20,890 bases of DNA from JADLFV01 sp964471555 (GCA_964471555.1 CAYYGM010000073.1:1-20890); one strand, 5' to 3'. Positions 1 through 9,355 are shown, counted from the first letter of the stretch. The notes: generated by a model from the sequence alone, not told the origin. Numbers and translations are program-made.

Positions 1-1488
1 CAGTCTGCCTTCATTCACAGGCAATTCACTGAGGCCGTCGGAGAATAAGGCCAACGTCTGGCCCGGCAATAGTTGGGCTATGCTCGCGGTGAATTCCTGC
101 TTGTCGATGCCGAGCGGGAAGTATTGCGCCTCCTCCAGCGTATGGAAGCTGCCACGACCATCGAGCACGACCGCTGCCGGGTGGCCCGCATTAACGGAAC
201 TGATCTGGCCGCTGGCCGGATCAATCTCCAGTGCGATCATGGTGACGAACGTGCCTTGCTGGAGCATGTCCAGCAGGTATTCATTCAGATTAGTCATCAA
301 TTGCGGCAGGGGAAAGCCGAATTTGACGCCGCTGTGCACCATGGTGTGCAGGCTGGAAGTCGTCAGCGCAGCACGAATGCCCTTCCCGCACACATCAGCC
401 ACGGTCACCAGAACGCGGCCGTCACCGCGCGGCAGGATGTCAACGTAATCGCCGCCAACAGCCAGGCAAGGCTCGAAGCAAATGGCGAAGTCGAGCCCCA
501 GGTCCGTGCGCAACTCCGGCACGAGCTGCATCTGCAAACGACGGGCCTCCTCCAACTCGCGCTCGATCGCTGCCATGCGCTCGGCTTCGCGGCGATGGGC
601 CCATGCGATCTGGGCGTGACGGTGCTGCTCGACGGCCAATACGATCAGCGCTAACCACTCGGTGCCGGCATATCCCGGCGGCAATGTGACGTAAAGCACA
701 TCCATCTGTTCCCCGGCATCGTCGGATAGCGGACACGCGGCCGCGGTCATGGTCAGTTGCTCGGTGGCGATCGACAGTTCAATGGCGTCCTGGCTCGACG
801 GGGCATTGGAGGCCATCAACGCCTGGCGACGCTGGAACACCGCTTCCAGCAAAGTGCGCGAGATGTGTGGGGGTGCGTCGTCTGCTTCGCGCTGCTGCAC
901 GGGGCAGAGACGCAGCGGCATGGCGTCCGGCTTGATGCGCAGGACCACCGCAGATCGGCCGGGCAATGGCTCCTGAAGCATCAACCGGCAAAGGGCAGCC
1001 AGCCGCTGATCGGGATCATCAATGGTCAGCAAGCGAACGCCGGCCTGCGCGACCATGGACAGGTGATCGCTGCGTACGCGCGGTGGCGGCCCTTCATGCA
1101 GTGACGTGAACCACTCGCCGTGCGGCCGGGTCAGTGTCATCCACGGCTTGTGATCTTTTTCGTCATTCTTATCATCATGTTCGCCGGGTAACAGCCTGAT
1201 GGCGATATTGCCAATGGTGAACGAATCGCCAAAATAGATTTTGCATTCCTTGATGCGCGCTCCACCGACCCAGGTGCCGTTGTGGCTGTCCAGATCGCGC
1301 AAGCGCCAATCGCCGTCGTCATCCTGGAACAGCTCGGCATGGGCCCGCGAGGCCAGGGGGTCGGCCAGGCAGACATCCGCCGTCTCCAGCCGGCCCAGCA
1401 CCAGGCGTGAAGCGAGGATGGGTCTGTGTTCGACCTGTCCTTCAGCGTCGCGCAGTTCGAGAACGGGTTGTGTGGCATCAATGTTCAT
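1..1488 (-). CDS. FHA-domain SpoIIE/PP2C-type serine phosphatase, 3' end beyond window
   Basis: An uninterrupted frame of 496 codons runs from ATG 1488 to the window edge, so the C-terminus is missing. Residues about 25-100 form an FHA domain (GR at 32-33, SRAH at 47-50, NG at 70-71), which normally binds phosphothreonine. Residues about 130-290 resemble a GAF-like sensory linker, which I cannot assign firmly. Residues 305 onward form an RsbU/SpoIIE-type PPM phosphatase: the helix EEARRLQMQLVPEL, metal-binding GGDYVD at 345-350, ADVCGKG at 364-370, and FSDG at 482-485. In this family such enzymes dephosphorylate Ser/Thr residues, often on anti-sigma antagonists. No membrane segment is visible, so it is probably cytoplasmic. 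The gene starts 20 bases after the kinase stop codon and is probably co-transcribed with it, giving a kinase/phosphatase pair; the FHA domain could read the kinase's phosphorylation. There is no good Shine-Dalgarno match, which fits translational coupling. The family call is firm; partner and target are inference. Confidence 0.88.
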   Translation of the reverse strand, partial: MNIDATQPVLELRDAEGQVEHRPILASRLVLGRLETADVCLADPLASRAHAELFQDDDGDWRLRDLDSHNGTWVGGARIKECKIYFGDSFTIGNIAIRLLPGEHDDKNDEKDHKPWMTLTRPHGEWFTSLHEGPPPRVRSDHLSMVAQAGVRLLTIDDPDQRLAALCRLMLQEPLPGRSAVVLRIKPDAMPLRLCPVQQREADDAPPHISRTLLEAVFQRRQALMASNAPSSQDAIELSIATEQLTMTAAACPLSDDAGEQMDVLYVTLPPGYAGTEWLALIVLAVEQHRHAQIAWAHRREAERMAAIERELEEARRLQMQLVPELRTDLGLDFAICFEPCLAVGGDYVDILPRGDGRVLVTVADVCGKGIRAALTTSSLHTMVHSGVKFGFPLPQLMTNLNEYLLDMLQQGTFVTMIALEIDPASGQISSVNAGHPAAVVLDGRGSFHTLEEAQYFPLGIDKQEFTASIAQLLPGQTLALFSDGLSELPVNEGRL

Positions 1489-1508
1489 GGATGAATAATC
1501 GACGGCGA

Positions 1509-4166
1509 TCAGTCATATTCGCTGCGCCCGAAGAATAAAGCGGGCAATGTAAAAGCCAGTGCGATGGCGATGGTCCATTCGCGGGGTGTCAAGATGATGC
1601 CGCCCTCGGAAGCCATGAAGGGGGCGCGCAGCAGCAGAATGATGACCGGCAGGAGGAAGATGGTCATGCGTCGCCCACGGAAGATGACCGACGCCAGCAG
1701 GATGAGCCCGGCCACAGCCGCGGTGGGTGAGCAGAGCACCTGCCAGATCGGCTGCGGAACAGGCGGAATGGACAGCGGCGGAACATTCTCAACGCGCAAC
1801 AGGTAATTGCGCAGTTGAGACAGATAGTGTCCCTTCTCCGGCAAAACACGGATCACAGAGGGGCTCTGCTTGGCCCATAGTGCAAAGACCGCCAACAGGA
1901 CAACACCGGCCACGAAACGACCACGGGCACCGAACAGCCAGATCAACAGCCGCGTGGACAGCGGAACCGCCTTGAGCTTGTGAGTTTCCTCCGGCGGTGC
2001 TTCTTCACTGAACGCCTGCGCCGCTGAGAGGTTCGGCTCTGCCGCCTGCGTCTTTTCAACCTTCCGGGGGCGAGGTCGAGGGGGATTGGTGATCAGATCG
2101 CTGACAGCGCGACGCGCTTCGGCGGCAGCCTGCAGATCGCTGACACCCTCAGCCTGAAGACGGCGCAGCTCGACCCGCTGCAGGTAGTGACGCTGACGGG
2201 CTTCCTCGCGCTGGCGCAGGTGCAACTCAAACCACTCGATCAGTCCATCACGCCAGCCGGCATAGCGCGGGCGCGGCCGACCATCCAGATCGTGGCCCCA
2301 ATGGCGGCGGGCTTCCATCTTGGCTTCGTAGCCGAAAAGTGCTTCGTAGAACGCCTCCCAATACTTGCCGGCATAGCGACAGACAAAGCGGCGCAGGGCT
2401 TCTTCTTCCAGGCCGCGCAGGCGCATGTCCTTCAACATGCGGCGAATGCCTTCCACATGCGGCTGACGCTGGCTGCTCATCCACTTGTCGATGCCGAAGT
2501 AGAATCCTGCCGCCAGGCACACGCCGACGATCAACGTGCCGACGTACAGCCAGAGCAATCCAAGGGCCAGCAGCATGGCGATGATCACCGCACTGCCGCC
2601 GAGGAGCATCAACCAATGCTTGAACGAAAGCGAGAACACATATTGTCTGGCCCGGCGAATGAGAATGCTGCGCGTGAACAGGCCGCCGATCAATTGATAG
2701 GTGACGACACTGCTGACCCACAGCCCCACCGCCGCCCCGATCAGGCTCAGGTTGCCGCGGAAGGCTCCGATCACCACCGCCAGTAAAACAAGCAGATTTC
2801 CCGCCAGAATCAAGGCCGATCGCCAGCGCGCAGCCGGCGCCTTGTTGAAGGAGGCTACAGCCAGTTCGAGGGCAGAAGCATGCTCGCGGCGCGGCGTGAA
2901 GGGGCCGGCCTCGATGCCGAGGTGTCCTTCCAAGGCAGCGACCACTTCGCCCATGTCCTGGTAACGGTCCTCGGGCTTCTTGGCCAGCATCTTCTGGACC
3001 ATCACTGATAGGGCCTGTGGCACGCGCGAGACCAGCCGCTCGGGCGGGACGAGCGCCGCGGTGGCGTGCTGATGAATCACGATCTGGGTGGTTTCGCCTT
3101 CGAAGGGCGGGCGTCCGGTGAGCAGATGATAAAAGGTTGCGCCGAGGGAATAGATATCAGCACGGGCATCGACGGATGCGGGATCGCGGGCCTGTTCGGG
3201 CGACATGTATGCCGGTGTGCCGATGGCGCCGCCGGCACTGGTGTCGGTGGAAGCGGAAGAGCCTGCGGAGGATGCAGAACCGGAACGTGCGGCAGGCTCG
3301 GGTTCCTTGCCGCCGGGCGTTTTGACAAGGCCCAGGTCAGCGACCTTCACCAGCCCCTGATCGTTCAGCAGCAGGTTGGAGGGTTTGACATCGCGGTGGA
3401 CCATCTGGTGATCGTGGGCGAACTTAAGGCCGCGGGCTGCGTGCAGGATGTAGGTGGCGGCTTCTTCCGGATCGAGACTGCCGTGAGCTTTGACCACATC
3501 AGCCAGGGAGCGGCCGGCCACGTATTCCATGCTGAAATAGTGCGTCTCATCGGCCTGGCCGATGTCGTGAATCTGCACCACATTGTGATGCGAGAGCTGG
3601 GCCACGGCATAAGCCTCGCGCACGAAGCGACTGAGAAAGGCTGGATCGCGCGACAGCCGCGGATCGATGGTCTTGACCGCGACCATGCGATCGAGCGACA
3701 CCTGCCGGGCCAGATAAACGCAGCCCATGGCGCCGCGGCCGAGCATGCGAGTCAACTCGTAACCGTCGAGCCGACTCATGGTCAACTCGCCCACCTGGCC
3801 GGCGCCGGTCAACGTCGGAGAAACACGGCTGGAGGAATAGCCGGACCCGCTGGCCGCAGCAGAACTGCCGGTGCCGGTCATCGTGGCTTGCGTGTTGATG
3901 GCTGAGCGCGGCGGTGCGGGAGGTGGTTGTTTGTCACTGTTCGCTGAAGTGCTCGCATGGGGCGTCGAAGTGCTCACGTGGGTCGCGGACGTGCCCACAC
4001 GCGCCCGCAGCTCCTCGACGGTTTTGGCGGCCACCGCCTTGGCGCCCTGCTGCCGCGGCACCACCAGCACGAACTGCTTGCGGCACTGCGGACAGTGTGG
4101 TTGATACGATCCCGGCCCGGCCTTGACCTCGATATCGAAGTTGCAGAAGGGGCAGTGGATGTGCAT
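1509..4166 (-). CDS. Zinc-ribbon, multi-pass membrane Ser/Thr protein kinase (PknB-like)
   Basis: Numbering is from ATG 4166 (885 residues). An N-terminal zinc ribbon has two CxxC pairs (Cys 5, 8, 25, 28). A Ser/Thr/Pro-rich linker leads to a Hanks-type kinase at about 135-415: glycine loop GRGAMG near 143, catalytic Lys 165 in VAVK, HRDVKPSN from 257, DLG at 277-279 in place of DFG, and GTPAYMSPEQ near 316. The catalytic residues are intact, so an active kinase is expected. A Ser/Ala/Gly-rich stretch enlarges the segment between DLG and SPE. After the kinase come about four membrane segments (roughly 450-570), a charged Arg/Glu-rich helical region, and three or four more membrane segments to the C-terminus. 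The start at 4166 is preferred because GGAG (4173-4176 complement) lies six bases upstream; ATGs at 4172, 4208 and 4217 are possible and would add up to 17 residues. The sensory input is unknown. The phosphatase gene follows directly. Confidence 0.93.
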   Translation of the reverse strand: MHIHCPFCNFDIEVKAGPGSYQPHCPQCRKQFVLVVPRQQGAKAVAAKTVEELRARVGTSATHVSTSTPHASTSANSDKQPPPAPPRSAINTQATMTGTGSSAAASGSGYSSSRVSPTLTGAGQVGELTMSRLDGYELTRMLGRGAMGCVYLARQVSLDRMVAVKTIDPRLSRDPAFLSRFVREAYAVAQLSHHNVVQIHDIGQADETHYFSMEYVAGRSLADVVKAHGSLDPEEAATYILHAARGLKFAHDHQMVHRDVKPSNLLLNDQGLVKVADLGLVKTPGGKEPEPAARSGSASSAGSSASTDTSAGGAIGTPAYMSPEQARDPASVDARADIYSLGATFYHLLTGRPPFEGETTQIVIHQHATAALVPPERLVSRVPQALSVMVQKMLAKKPEDRYQDMGEVVAALEGHLGIEAGPFTPRREHASALELAVASFNKAPAARWRSALILAGNLLVLLAVVIGAFRGNLSLIGAAVGLWVSSVVTYQLIGGLFTRSILIRRARQYVFSLSFKHWLMLLGGSAVIIAMLLALGLLWLYVGTLIVGVCLAAGFYFGIDKWMSSQRQPHVEGIRRMLKDMRLRGLEEEALRRFVCRYAGKYWEAFYEALFGYEAKMEARRHWGHDLDGRPRPRYAGWRDGLIEWFELHLRQREEARQRHYLQRVELRRLQAEGVSDLQAAAEARRAVSDLITNPPRPRPRKVEKTQAAEPNLSAAQAFSEEAPPEETHKLKAVPLSTRLLIWLFGARGRFVAGVVLLAVFALWAKQSPSVIRVLPEKGHYLSQLRNYLLRVENVPPLSIPPVPQPIWQVLCSPTAAVAGLILLASVIFRGRRMTIFLLPVIILLLRAPFMASEGGIILTPREWTIAIALAFTLPALFFGRSEYD

Positions 4167-4243
4167 CCGCATCTCCGTATTGGGGACACCACGCTCCCAC
4201 AGGGTCATGCCGCCCATGGGCTTGTAAGTCTGCCCTGGACATG

Positions 4244-4272
4244 AACATAGCTCTAGATTAGAACGAATTCAA
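4244..4272 (-). promoter_or_regulatory. Candidate sigma-70-type promoter for the kinase gene
   Basis: On the minus strand a TTGAAT -35-like hexamer (4267-4272 complement) and a TATGTT -10-like hexamer (4244-4249 complement) are 17 bases apart. Each matches the consensus at four of six positions. Transcription would begin near 4237, just upstream of the possible start codons. Found by eye only. Confidence 0.32.
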
Positions 4273-4372
4273 CGCGCTAAATGATCATCCATTAAAGCAC
4301 TGCAACCGGCCGCAGGCAAGGCGTGATCGTAAGACGTGGATTGACAGGGTGTTGGATTGAACGGCGCCGTCG

Positions 4373-6766
4373 CTAGGGGCGAAGATCCGCGCCATCGACC
4401 ATTTTCCAGGTATCGCCGCCGTCGGACGACATCATCATGGCCCGCCGTGAACCGCGATGATCGTTGCGGTAGAACCAGTAGGTGGACCAGTTGTCGTAGG
4501 ACAGGAACAGCCGACCCTGGCGATCGATGCCGAGACGATGATAGAAGATGCTGTAATCATCGAGCGGCGAGATTACCAATGCCCGCGGCGCTTCCCAGGG
4601 CTGGCCCGGCTTCTTGCGCTGATACTCAAGCTCCGCGTGGTAACCGGGCTGTGATCGCGCCTGATTGTTCGCCCACAAGCGATAGACCAGGTGCAGCATG
4701 TCGTTCTGATCGCAGACCAGGCCAATGTAGGTCTGACGCAGACCATCGGCAACGGGCTCTGCCTCTGTCCAGCCGGCGGCCGCGGTGTTGGGCTGCAAGG
4801 AGCGCGCGTAGTAGAACGTCTTGCTGTGCGTGCCGGTCAGGGCGTGCAGGTAGCCTTGGCTGTCGATGGTGATGCTGGGTCGATTGTGGACGTCGTTGGG
4901 CGGCTCACCATAACCGATGAGTGCTGGCTCACCTTCAAACTGCTGCTTGTCGCGGTCATAGGTGGCTACGTACGTCGGCACGCCGGGACCGGGCTTGTCG
5001 GGATCGGTGGCCACGCCCCAGATCAGGTGGATCTTTGACCCGCGCGACACCACCGCCGCCGGGATGCCGGAATGTGCACCGACACCCAGCGTGCCTTCGG
5101 CAACCAGGATCGGTTCGCCGATCACCAGGCGCCCATCCTGCTTACGCGGCAGGAACATCTCCAGACGGCTGAGACTGCGCCAGAAGTGTGTCTCATCTTT
5201 TTCGGTGAGAATCGAGCGCAAGACCGGCGGCGGGCCGTCGGGCATGTTGTGGCCGGTGAAATGCTCGATGTCCACCTGGCCGAGCGGGCCCAGGTCGTAG
5301 CATTCAAAAGTCTTTCCATCATTGCTGGAGTACCACAGCAGCGTCTTGCCTGCGTCCTGATCCGCGATGTAGATGTCGTTGTCGCGGTCAAAGGCGATCT
5401 TGCTGATCCCACGCAGCTTTGGAAATCCGCGATCATCTTTGCCCTGGGCCGTTTCGCGCAAGACCAGCGTGGTCCAAACGCCGTCACGCAGAGCCAGCAC
5501 ATCACGGTTGCTCCGCATCATCGGCCGATTCTTCAAATCAAAGTACATCTCCCAATCGTTGGGATAGTCCGGCTCATATCCAAGCAGTTGATTCTCGTGC
5601 TGATAAGGCAACAACCTCAGCGGCAGTTCCAACGGGCGATTGGCAGGGGCCTGCCCGGCTGCGGCGGTCAGCGTGGCATAAGTGGAAAACTTCGGGTTTT
5701 TCAGGGATATAGCGCGAATGTGGATGTCCTGAGACTTGCCGTCTGCATCCGGTGCGGGGCAAGTCACGGTGACCTGTGTGCTTTGGTAAGGAGCCAACTC
5801 CACCTGCGCGGGTGTCACCTGCGCGTTGATATCACTGTCAGCCTCAGCAACCAGGTCAATGATGTGCGTTTCGTCAGCATGGTTATAGATATCAAACGTG
5901 GTAGTCACCTCGTCGCCGGCCGGGCGATAGAGCACGCGATGGTAAGGGGTGATGAGCCAATGAAGCGAGGGAAGGTCAAACCAGGTGGAGGCGTCGGGCG
6001 TCCACAAACATTGGTCGGCGTTGGGATCGTCGGCTTCCCAGCGGGTGAGGCCGTCGATTTCGACCACGCCCTTGGCCCGAGGCAGATGCAGACGCCAGAA
6101 GGTGGCATCGCGCGGCACGCCGGGGCCGATGGTGACGGAGGTTTTGCCATCAGTGACCGGCAACTCGACCAGCGTTTGGCCTGCGGCGTCATAGAGGATC
6201 AGGTTTTCGACATCCGGCAGCAGATCGCTGACGTCGATCCTGATCGGGCCGGCCTGAGGATGAAAGCAGACCTCGCCCGCTTGATCGCCGAAGGCCAGCA
6301 CGATCGGCTCCTCATGGCGACGGTCGCGGTGACCACGATCGGATTCGATCAGGTAGCGCGGGCAGTTGGTGGTCAAGCCCCACACAGCCCGATCGCCGTA
6401 GCGGTCCTCAGCATAGGTGACGTTCAGAACGTAGATTCCCTGGCGCTCAACCTGTGCGGTTAAACGGGCCTTAAGCAGCGGTCCCATGCCGGAATCTTTG
6501 TCGCGCTGGTCATCGCCGATCTGAGCCGTGGCGAGAATTCGGCGGTCCGGCCCCACGAGCACCGCCTGCAGAATCGAAGGATTGTCCGTGGTGTTACGGT
6601 CGCGCTTGAAGACATCCACCACCAGCTCGCCCGGTTCCGCCAGGAAATATGCCCCACCGCAACCGCCGATCAGCGGCACGACCTCGGTCTGCTCCACACC
6701 GGACGCGGCCGTGATGAGTGACAAGGTGATCAGAGAAACCAACGCGAGGTAATTGCTGATATTCAT
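4373..6766 (-). CDS. Secreted BNR_4-like beta-propeller protein, paralogue 1
   Basis: This encodes 797 residues from ATG 6766, chosen because GGGAGAG lies six bases upstream and a signal peptide follows at once (MNISNYLALVSLITLSLITA, cleaved near residue 23). An in-frame ATG at 6790 would put a charged stretch before the signal. The mature N-terminal half begins with GGCGGAYFLAEPG at about 34-46 and looks all-beta; an Ig-like segment lies near 300-380. The C-terminal half carries Asp-box traces (SSNDGKTF; SSDGGDTW near the end) and a long conserved stretch containing HNRPSITIDSQGYLHALTG. That stretch resembles the BNR_4 family, which includes ulvan-lyase-type propellers. The protein is expected in the periplasm or outside the cell, binding or cleaving a glycan, but I cannot assign an enzyme activity. 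It is a tandem paralogue of the next gene upstream. The general fold call is fairly firm; the substrate is unknown. Confidence 0.82.
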   Translation of the reverse strand: MNISNYLALVSLITLSLITAASGVEQTEVVPLIGGCGGAYFLAEPGELVVDVFKRDRNTTDNPSILQAVLVGPDRRILATAQIGDDQRDKDSGMGPLLKARLTAQVERQGIYVLNVTYAEDRYGDRAVWGLTTNCPRYLIESDRGHRDRRHEEPIVLAFGDQAGEVCFHPQAGPIRIDVSDLLPDVENLILYDAAGQTLVELPVTDGKTSVTIGPGVPRDATFWRLHLPRAKGVVEIDGLTRWEADDPNADQCLWTPDASTWFDLPSLHWLITPYHRVLYRPAGDEVTTTFDIYNHADETHIIDLVAEADSDINAQVTPAQVELAPYQSTQVTVTCPAPDADGKSQDIHIRAISLKNPKFSTYATLTAAAGQAPANRPLELPLRLLPYQHENQLLGYEPDYPNDWEMYFDLKNRPMMRSNRDVLALRDGVWTTLVLRETAQGKDDRGFPKLRGISKIAFDRDNDIYIADQDAGKTLLWYSSNDGKTFECYDLGPLGQVDIEHFTGHNMPDGPPPVLRSILTEKDETHFWRSLSRLEMFLPRKQDGRLVIGEPILVAEGTLGVGAHSGIPAAVVSRGSKIHLIWGVATDPDKPGPGVPTYVATYDRDKQQFEGEPALIGYGEPPNDVHNRPSITIDSQGYLHALTGTHSKTFYYARSLQPNTAAAGWTEAEPVADGLRQTYIGLVCDQNDMLHLVYRLWANNQARSQPGYHAELEYQRKKPGQPWEAPRALVISPLDDYSIFYHRLGIDRQGRLFLSYDNWSTYWFYRNDHRGSRRAMMMSSDGGDTWKMVDGADLRP

Positions 6767-6802
6767 TGCGGACTCTCCCTGGGGGCGCATATGAGTCTGT
6801 GC

Positions 6803-6808
6803 AGTGTA
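6803..6808 (-). promoter_or_regulatory. Candidate -10 element upstream of BNR paralogue 1
   Basis: TACACT on the minus strand lies 36 bases upstream of ATG 6766. There is only a poor -35 (TTCACC) at 17 bases. The same hexamer recurs ahead of lnt and mreC, which is the main reason to note it. Confidence 0.22.
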
Positions 6809-6887
6809 CCGCCATCAGGCCGCCGGGTGAAGGCAACGAATGATCATCGCCGCACGCTGCGCGAAACCACGTGCGGCCGCGGGAATT

Positions 6888-6906
6888 GGCGAAAATGAGT
6901 TTCGCC
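6888..6906 (-). terminator. Hairpin directly after the stop codon of BNR paralogue 2
   Basis: A perfect 7-bp stem, GGCGAAA paired with TTTCGCC around a 5-base loop, begins at the base after the TAG stop of the gene ending at 6907. No U-tract follows on the minus strand, so it may be a weak terminator or a 3'-end stabiliser rather than a classical intrinsic terminator. Confidence 0.38.
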
Positions 6907-9339
6907 CTACTCGATCAGGTCGTCATCGCAGGCCAACTTCCAGCTTCGCCCGCCGTCGGATGAGAAAATCGTGGCCCGGTGATTGTCCGGCTGATCGTTG
7001 CGGTAGAACCAGAACGTGCTCCAGTAGTCGTAACAGATGAATATTCGGCCGTCCCGGTCGATGTTCAGTCGATGGTAGAAAACGCTGTATTCAGAAAACG
7101 GCGGAATAACCAACGGTCGCGGCGGCTCCCATGGCTTGCCCGATGGTTTGCGCTGGTGTGTCAACTGGGCAAAGACTGCCTGCGGGTACGGCTTCTGATC
7201 GTCACACCACAGACGGTACACCAGGTGCAAGGTGTCATTCGTGCCGCACACCAGGCCCACGTAAGTCTGCCTGAGTCCCTCGCCCAGCGATTGGGCCTCG
7301 GTCCAGCCGCCGTGCGCGGTGTTGGGTTGCAATGAGCGGGCGTATTGGAAGGGCGCGTTGTGCGTGCCGGTCATGGCGTGCAGGTAGCCTTTGCTGTCGA
7401 TGAGGATGCAGGGGCGGTTGTGGCCGTCGTTGGGCGGAGCGCCGTAACCGATGAGCACGGGCTTGCCGTCGAATTGTTGTTTTTCACGGTCGTAGGTCAC
7501 CACGTAGGTGGGCACGCCCGGGCCGGGGGCGTTGGGATCGGTGGCGACGCCCCAGATGACGTGGACCTTCGAGCCGTGCGAGACCACGGAAGTGGCAAGG
7601 CCGGAGTGTGAACCGAGGCCCAGGGAATCCTCCGCGATCAGGATGGGCTTGTCGATCCGCAGCTTGCCGTCGTGCTTTTCAGCCAGGATCAATTCCAGGC
7701 TGCTGACGCTGCGCCAGAAGTGATCGGGATCGCGGGCTTGCGTGGAGATCGAGCGCAGCATCGGGGGCGGACCGTCGGGCACGTTGTGGCCGGTGAACTG
7801 CTCGATGTCGAGCGCACCGGACTGCCCCAGGTCGTAGGCGGTGAAGGTGAGGCCGCCGTCGCCCGAGTGCAGCAGCGTGGCCTTGTGATCGCTGTTGTCC
7901 AGCAGGTAGATGTCGTTGTCGCGGTCGAATGCGATCTTGGTGGTGGAGCGATTGACGGCAAAGCTGCGGTCGGAGGCTGGAGCGCCGTTGTCAGCCAGAC
8001 GAACCGATTGGGGAAACGTGCTGGTGGTCCAGCCGTCGTCGCGCAGGACCGCAAAGCCGGTGCCGGTGCGGGTCATGGGACGATTGTTCAGATCGAAGTA
8101 CATCTCCCAATCGCTGGGATATTGCGGGCGATAGCCGAACTGGGCGTTCTCGTGCTGGTAAGGATGGAGCACGATGGGCATCTTGAGCGGTTTTTCAGCG
8201 GGGGCGCGGCCGGCGATCAGGTTCAACGTGGCGTAGGTTGAAAAGTCTGAATCGGTGGCGGGTGAAGCCAGCAGATGAATGGCGAATCGCTTCTGTTTGG
8301 CGGAGGGAACGGGACAGGTCACGGTCACTTCCGCGTCGGCATCGGCGGGCAGCGTCACCTGCTCGGCGGAAAGCTGCGCATCGGCAATGGATGAATCGTC
8401 GGACTCCAGCTTCAGGTTGATGGTGCGCTGCTGCGGTGCGTGATTGTGGAAACGGAAAGTTGCGGTGATCTGCTTGCCGGGCAGATCGTAGATGGTCTGG
8501 TGATAAGGCGTCACTAACCAGCAGTTGTCGGACAGGTCGAACCATGCAGCGACTTCGGGCGTCCACAGGCACATGTCAGCCGCGGGATCGCTCGACTGCC
8601 AGCGGGTCAGGCCGTCGATCTGCACCACGCCTTTGGCCCGGGGCAGGTGCAAGCGCCAGGGTGTGCCATCGCGCGGGGTGTCGGCAGCGAGCGTTTGCGC
8701 GCTGCTGCCGCCGGTCACCGGTAGTTGCGTCAGCAGCTTGCCCGATGCGTCGAACAACGACAGTTGCGTCACGTCGTCGGGCAGATCGGCGACCTCGATC
8801 TTCACCGCCCCGGCACCGGGCAGGAAGCAAACGTCGCCCGGCCGATCCGGGTTGTCCAGGACCAGCGGCTCCTGATGGATGAGATTCTTGTGTCCGCGAT
8901 CGGTTTCCAGCAGATAGTGCGGGCAATTGGTGGTCAGACCCCAGACGGCATGCTCGCCGTAGCGATCGTTGGTGATGGTGACGATCAGGGCATACACGCC
9001 TTGGCGCTGGACCTTGGCGGTGAGCCGCGCCTGCCGGGGCGGGCCGAGGCCGGAACCAACGGGCCGGCGATCATCGGGAATCTCGACTTGCGCCACCGGC
9101 TGACGGTCCGGCCCCACCAGCACGGCGCGCAGCACAGTCGGCTGTTCAACTTCATTGCGATCGCGCTTGACCAGGTCGATCACCAGCGTGCCCGGCTCAG
9201 CCAGGAAATACGCCCCGCCGCAACCGCCGAACAACATCGGCTCCCGGGCCCGGGCCCCGGGCGCTTCGGCTGTCAACAGACACAACGTCCACAGACTGAT
9301 CAGCATCGCTGTGAAACGTCGAGCGCGCAGAATAATCAT
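6907..9339 (-). CDS. Secreted BNR_4-like beta-propeller protein, paralogue 2
   Basis: This encodes 810 residues from ATG 9339, supported by GGGAG five bases upstream and an immediate signal peptide (charged MIILRARRF, then a hydrophobic core ending near AEAPGARA). The open frame extends upstream to 9447, but those 36 residues would bury the signal. The layout matches the neighbouring paralogue throughout: GGCGGAYFLAEPG near the mature N-terminus, VWGLTTNCP, a beta-rich middle, then a propeller region with Asp-box-like segments (SGDGGLTF; SSDGGRSW) and the BNR_4-like HNRPCILIDSKGYLHAMTG. Several stretches are identical between the two, including RSLQPNTA and GVPTYV. Export and glycan interaction are inferred from the family; no catalytic residue is proven. 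It lies between the SGNH esterase gene (177 bases upstream) and paralogue 1 (140 bases downstream), all on the minus strand and possibly one transcription unit. Confidence 0.82.
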   Translation of the reverse strand: MIILRARRFTAMLISLWTLCLLTAEAPGARAREPMLFGGCGGAYFLAEPGTLVIDLVKRDRNEVEQPTVLRAVLVGPDRQPVAQVEIPDDRRPVGSGLGPPRQARLTAKVQRQGVYALIVTITNDRYGEHAVWGLTTNCPHYLLETDRGHKNLIHQEPLVLDNPDRPGDVCFLPGAGAVKIEVADLPDDVTQLSLFDASGKLLTQLPVTGGSSAQTLAADTPRDGTPWRLHLPRAKGVVQIDGLTRWQSSDPAADMCLWTPEVAAWFDLSDNCWLVTPYHQTIYDLPGKQITATFRFHNHAPQQRTINLKLESDDSSIADAQLSAEQVTLPADADAEVTVTCPVPSAKQKRFAIHLLASPATDSDFSTYATLNLIAGRAPAEKPLKMPIVLHPYQHENAQFGYRPQYPSDWEMYFDLNNRPMTRTGTGFAVLRDDGWTTSTFPQSVRLADNGAPASDRSFAVNRSTTKIAFDRDNDIYLLDNSDHKATLLHSGDGGLTFTAYDLGQSGALDIEQFTGHNVPDGPPPMLRSISTQARDPDHFWRSVSSLELILAEKHDGKLRIDKPILIAEDSLGLGSHSGLATSVVSHGSKVHVIWGVATDPNAPGPGVPTYVVTYDREKQQFDGKPVLIGYGAPPNDGHNRPCILIDSKGYLHAMTGTHNAPFQYARSLQPNTAHGGWTEAQSLGEGLRQTYVGLVCGTNDTLHLVYRLWCDDQKPYPQAVFAQLTHQRKPSGKPWEPPRPLVIPPFSEYSVFYHRLNIDRDGRIFICYDYWSTFWFYRNDQPDNHRATIFSSDGGRSWKLACDDDLIE

Positions 9340-9355
9340 GGTTGCTCCCGTGATG

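Noticed and set aside
4356..4372. Palindrome ACGGCGCCGT after BNR paralogue 1 as a terminator
   Set aside because: It is a continuous palindrome without room for a hairpin loop and has no U-tract.
5072..6463. A 463-codon plus-strand frame opposite BNR paralogue 1
   Set aside because: No signal, domain or ribosome site; the minus-strand protein has a signal peptide and a close paralogue next door, proving the coding strand.
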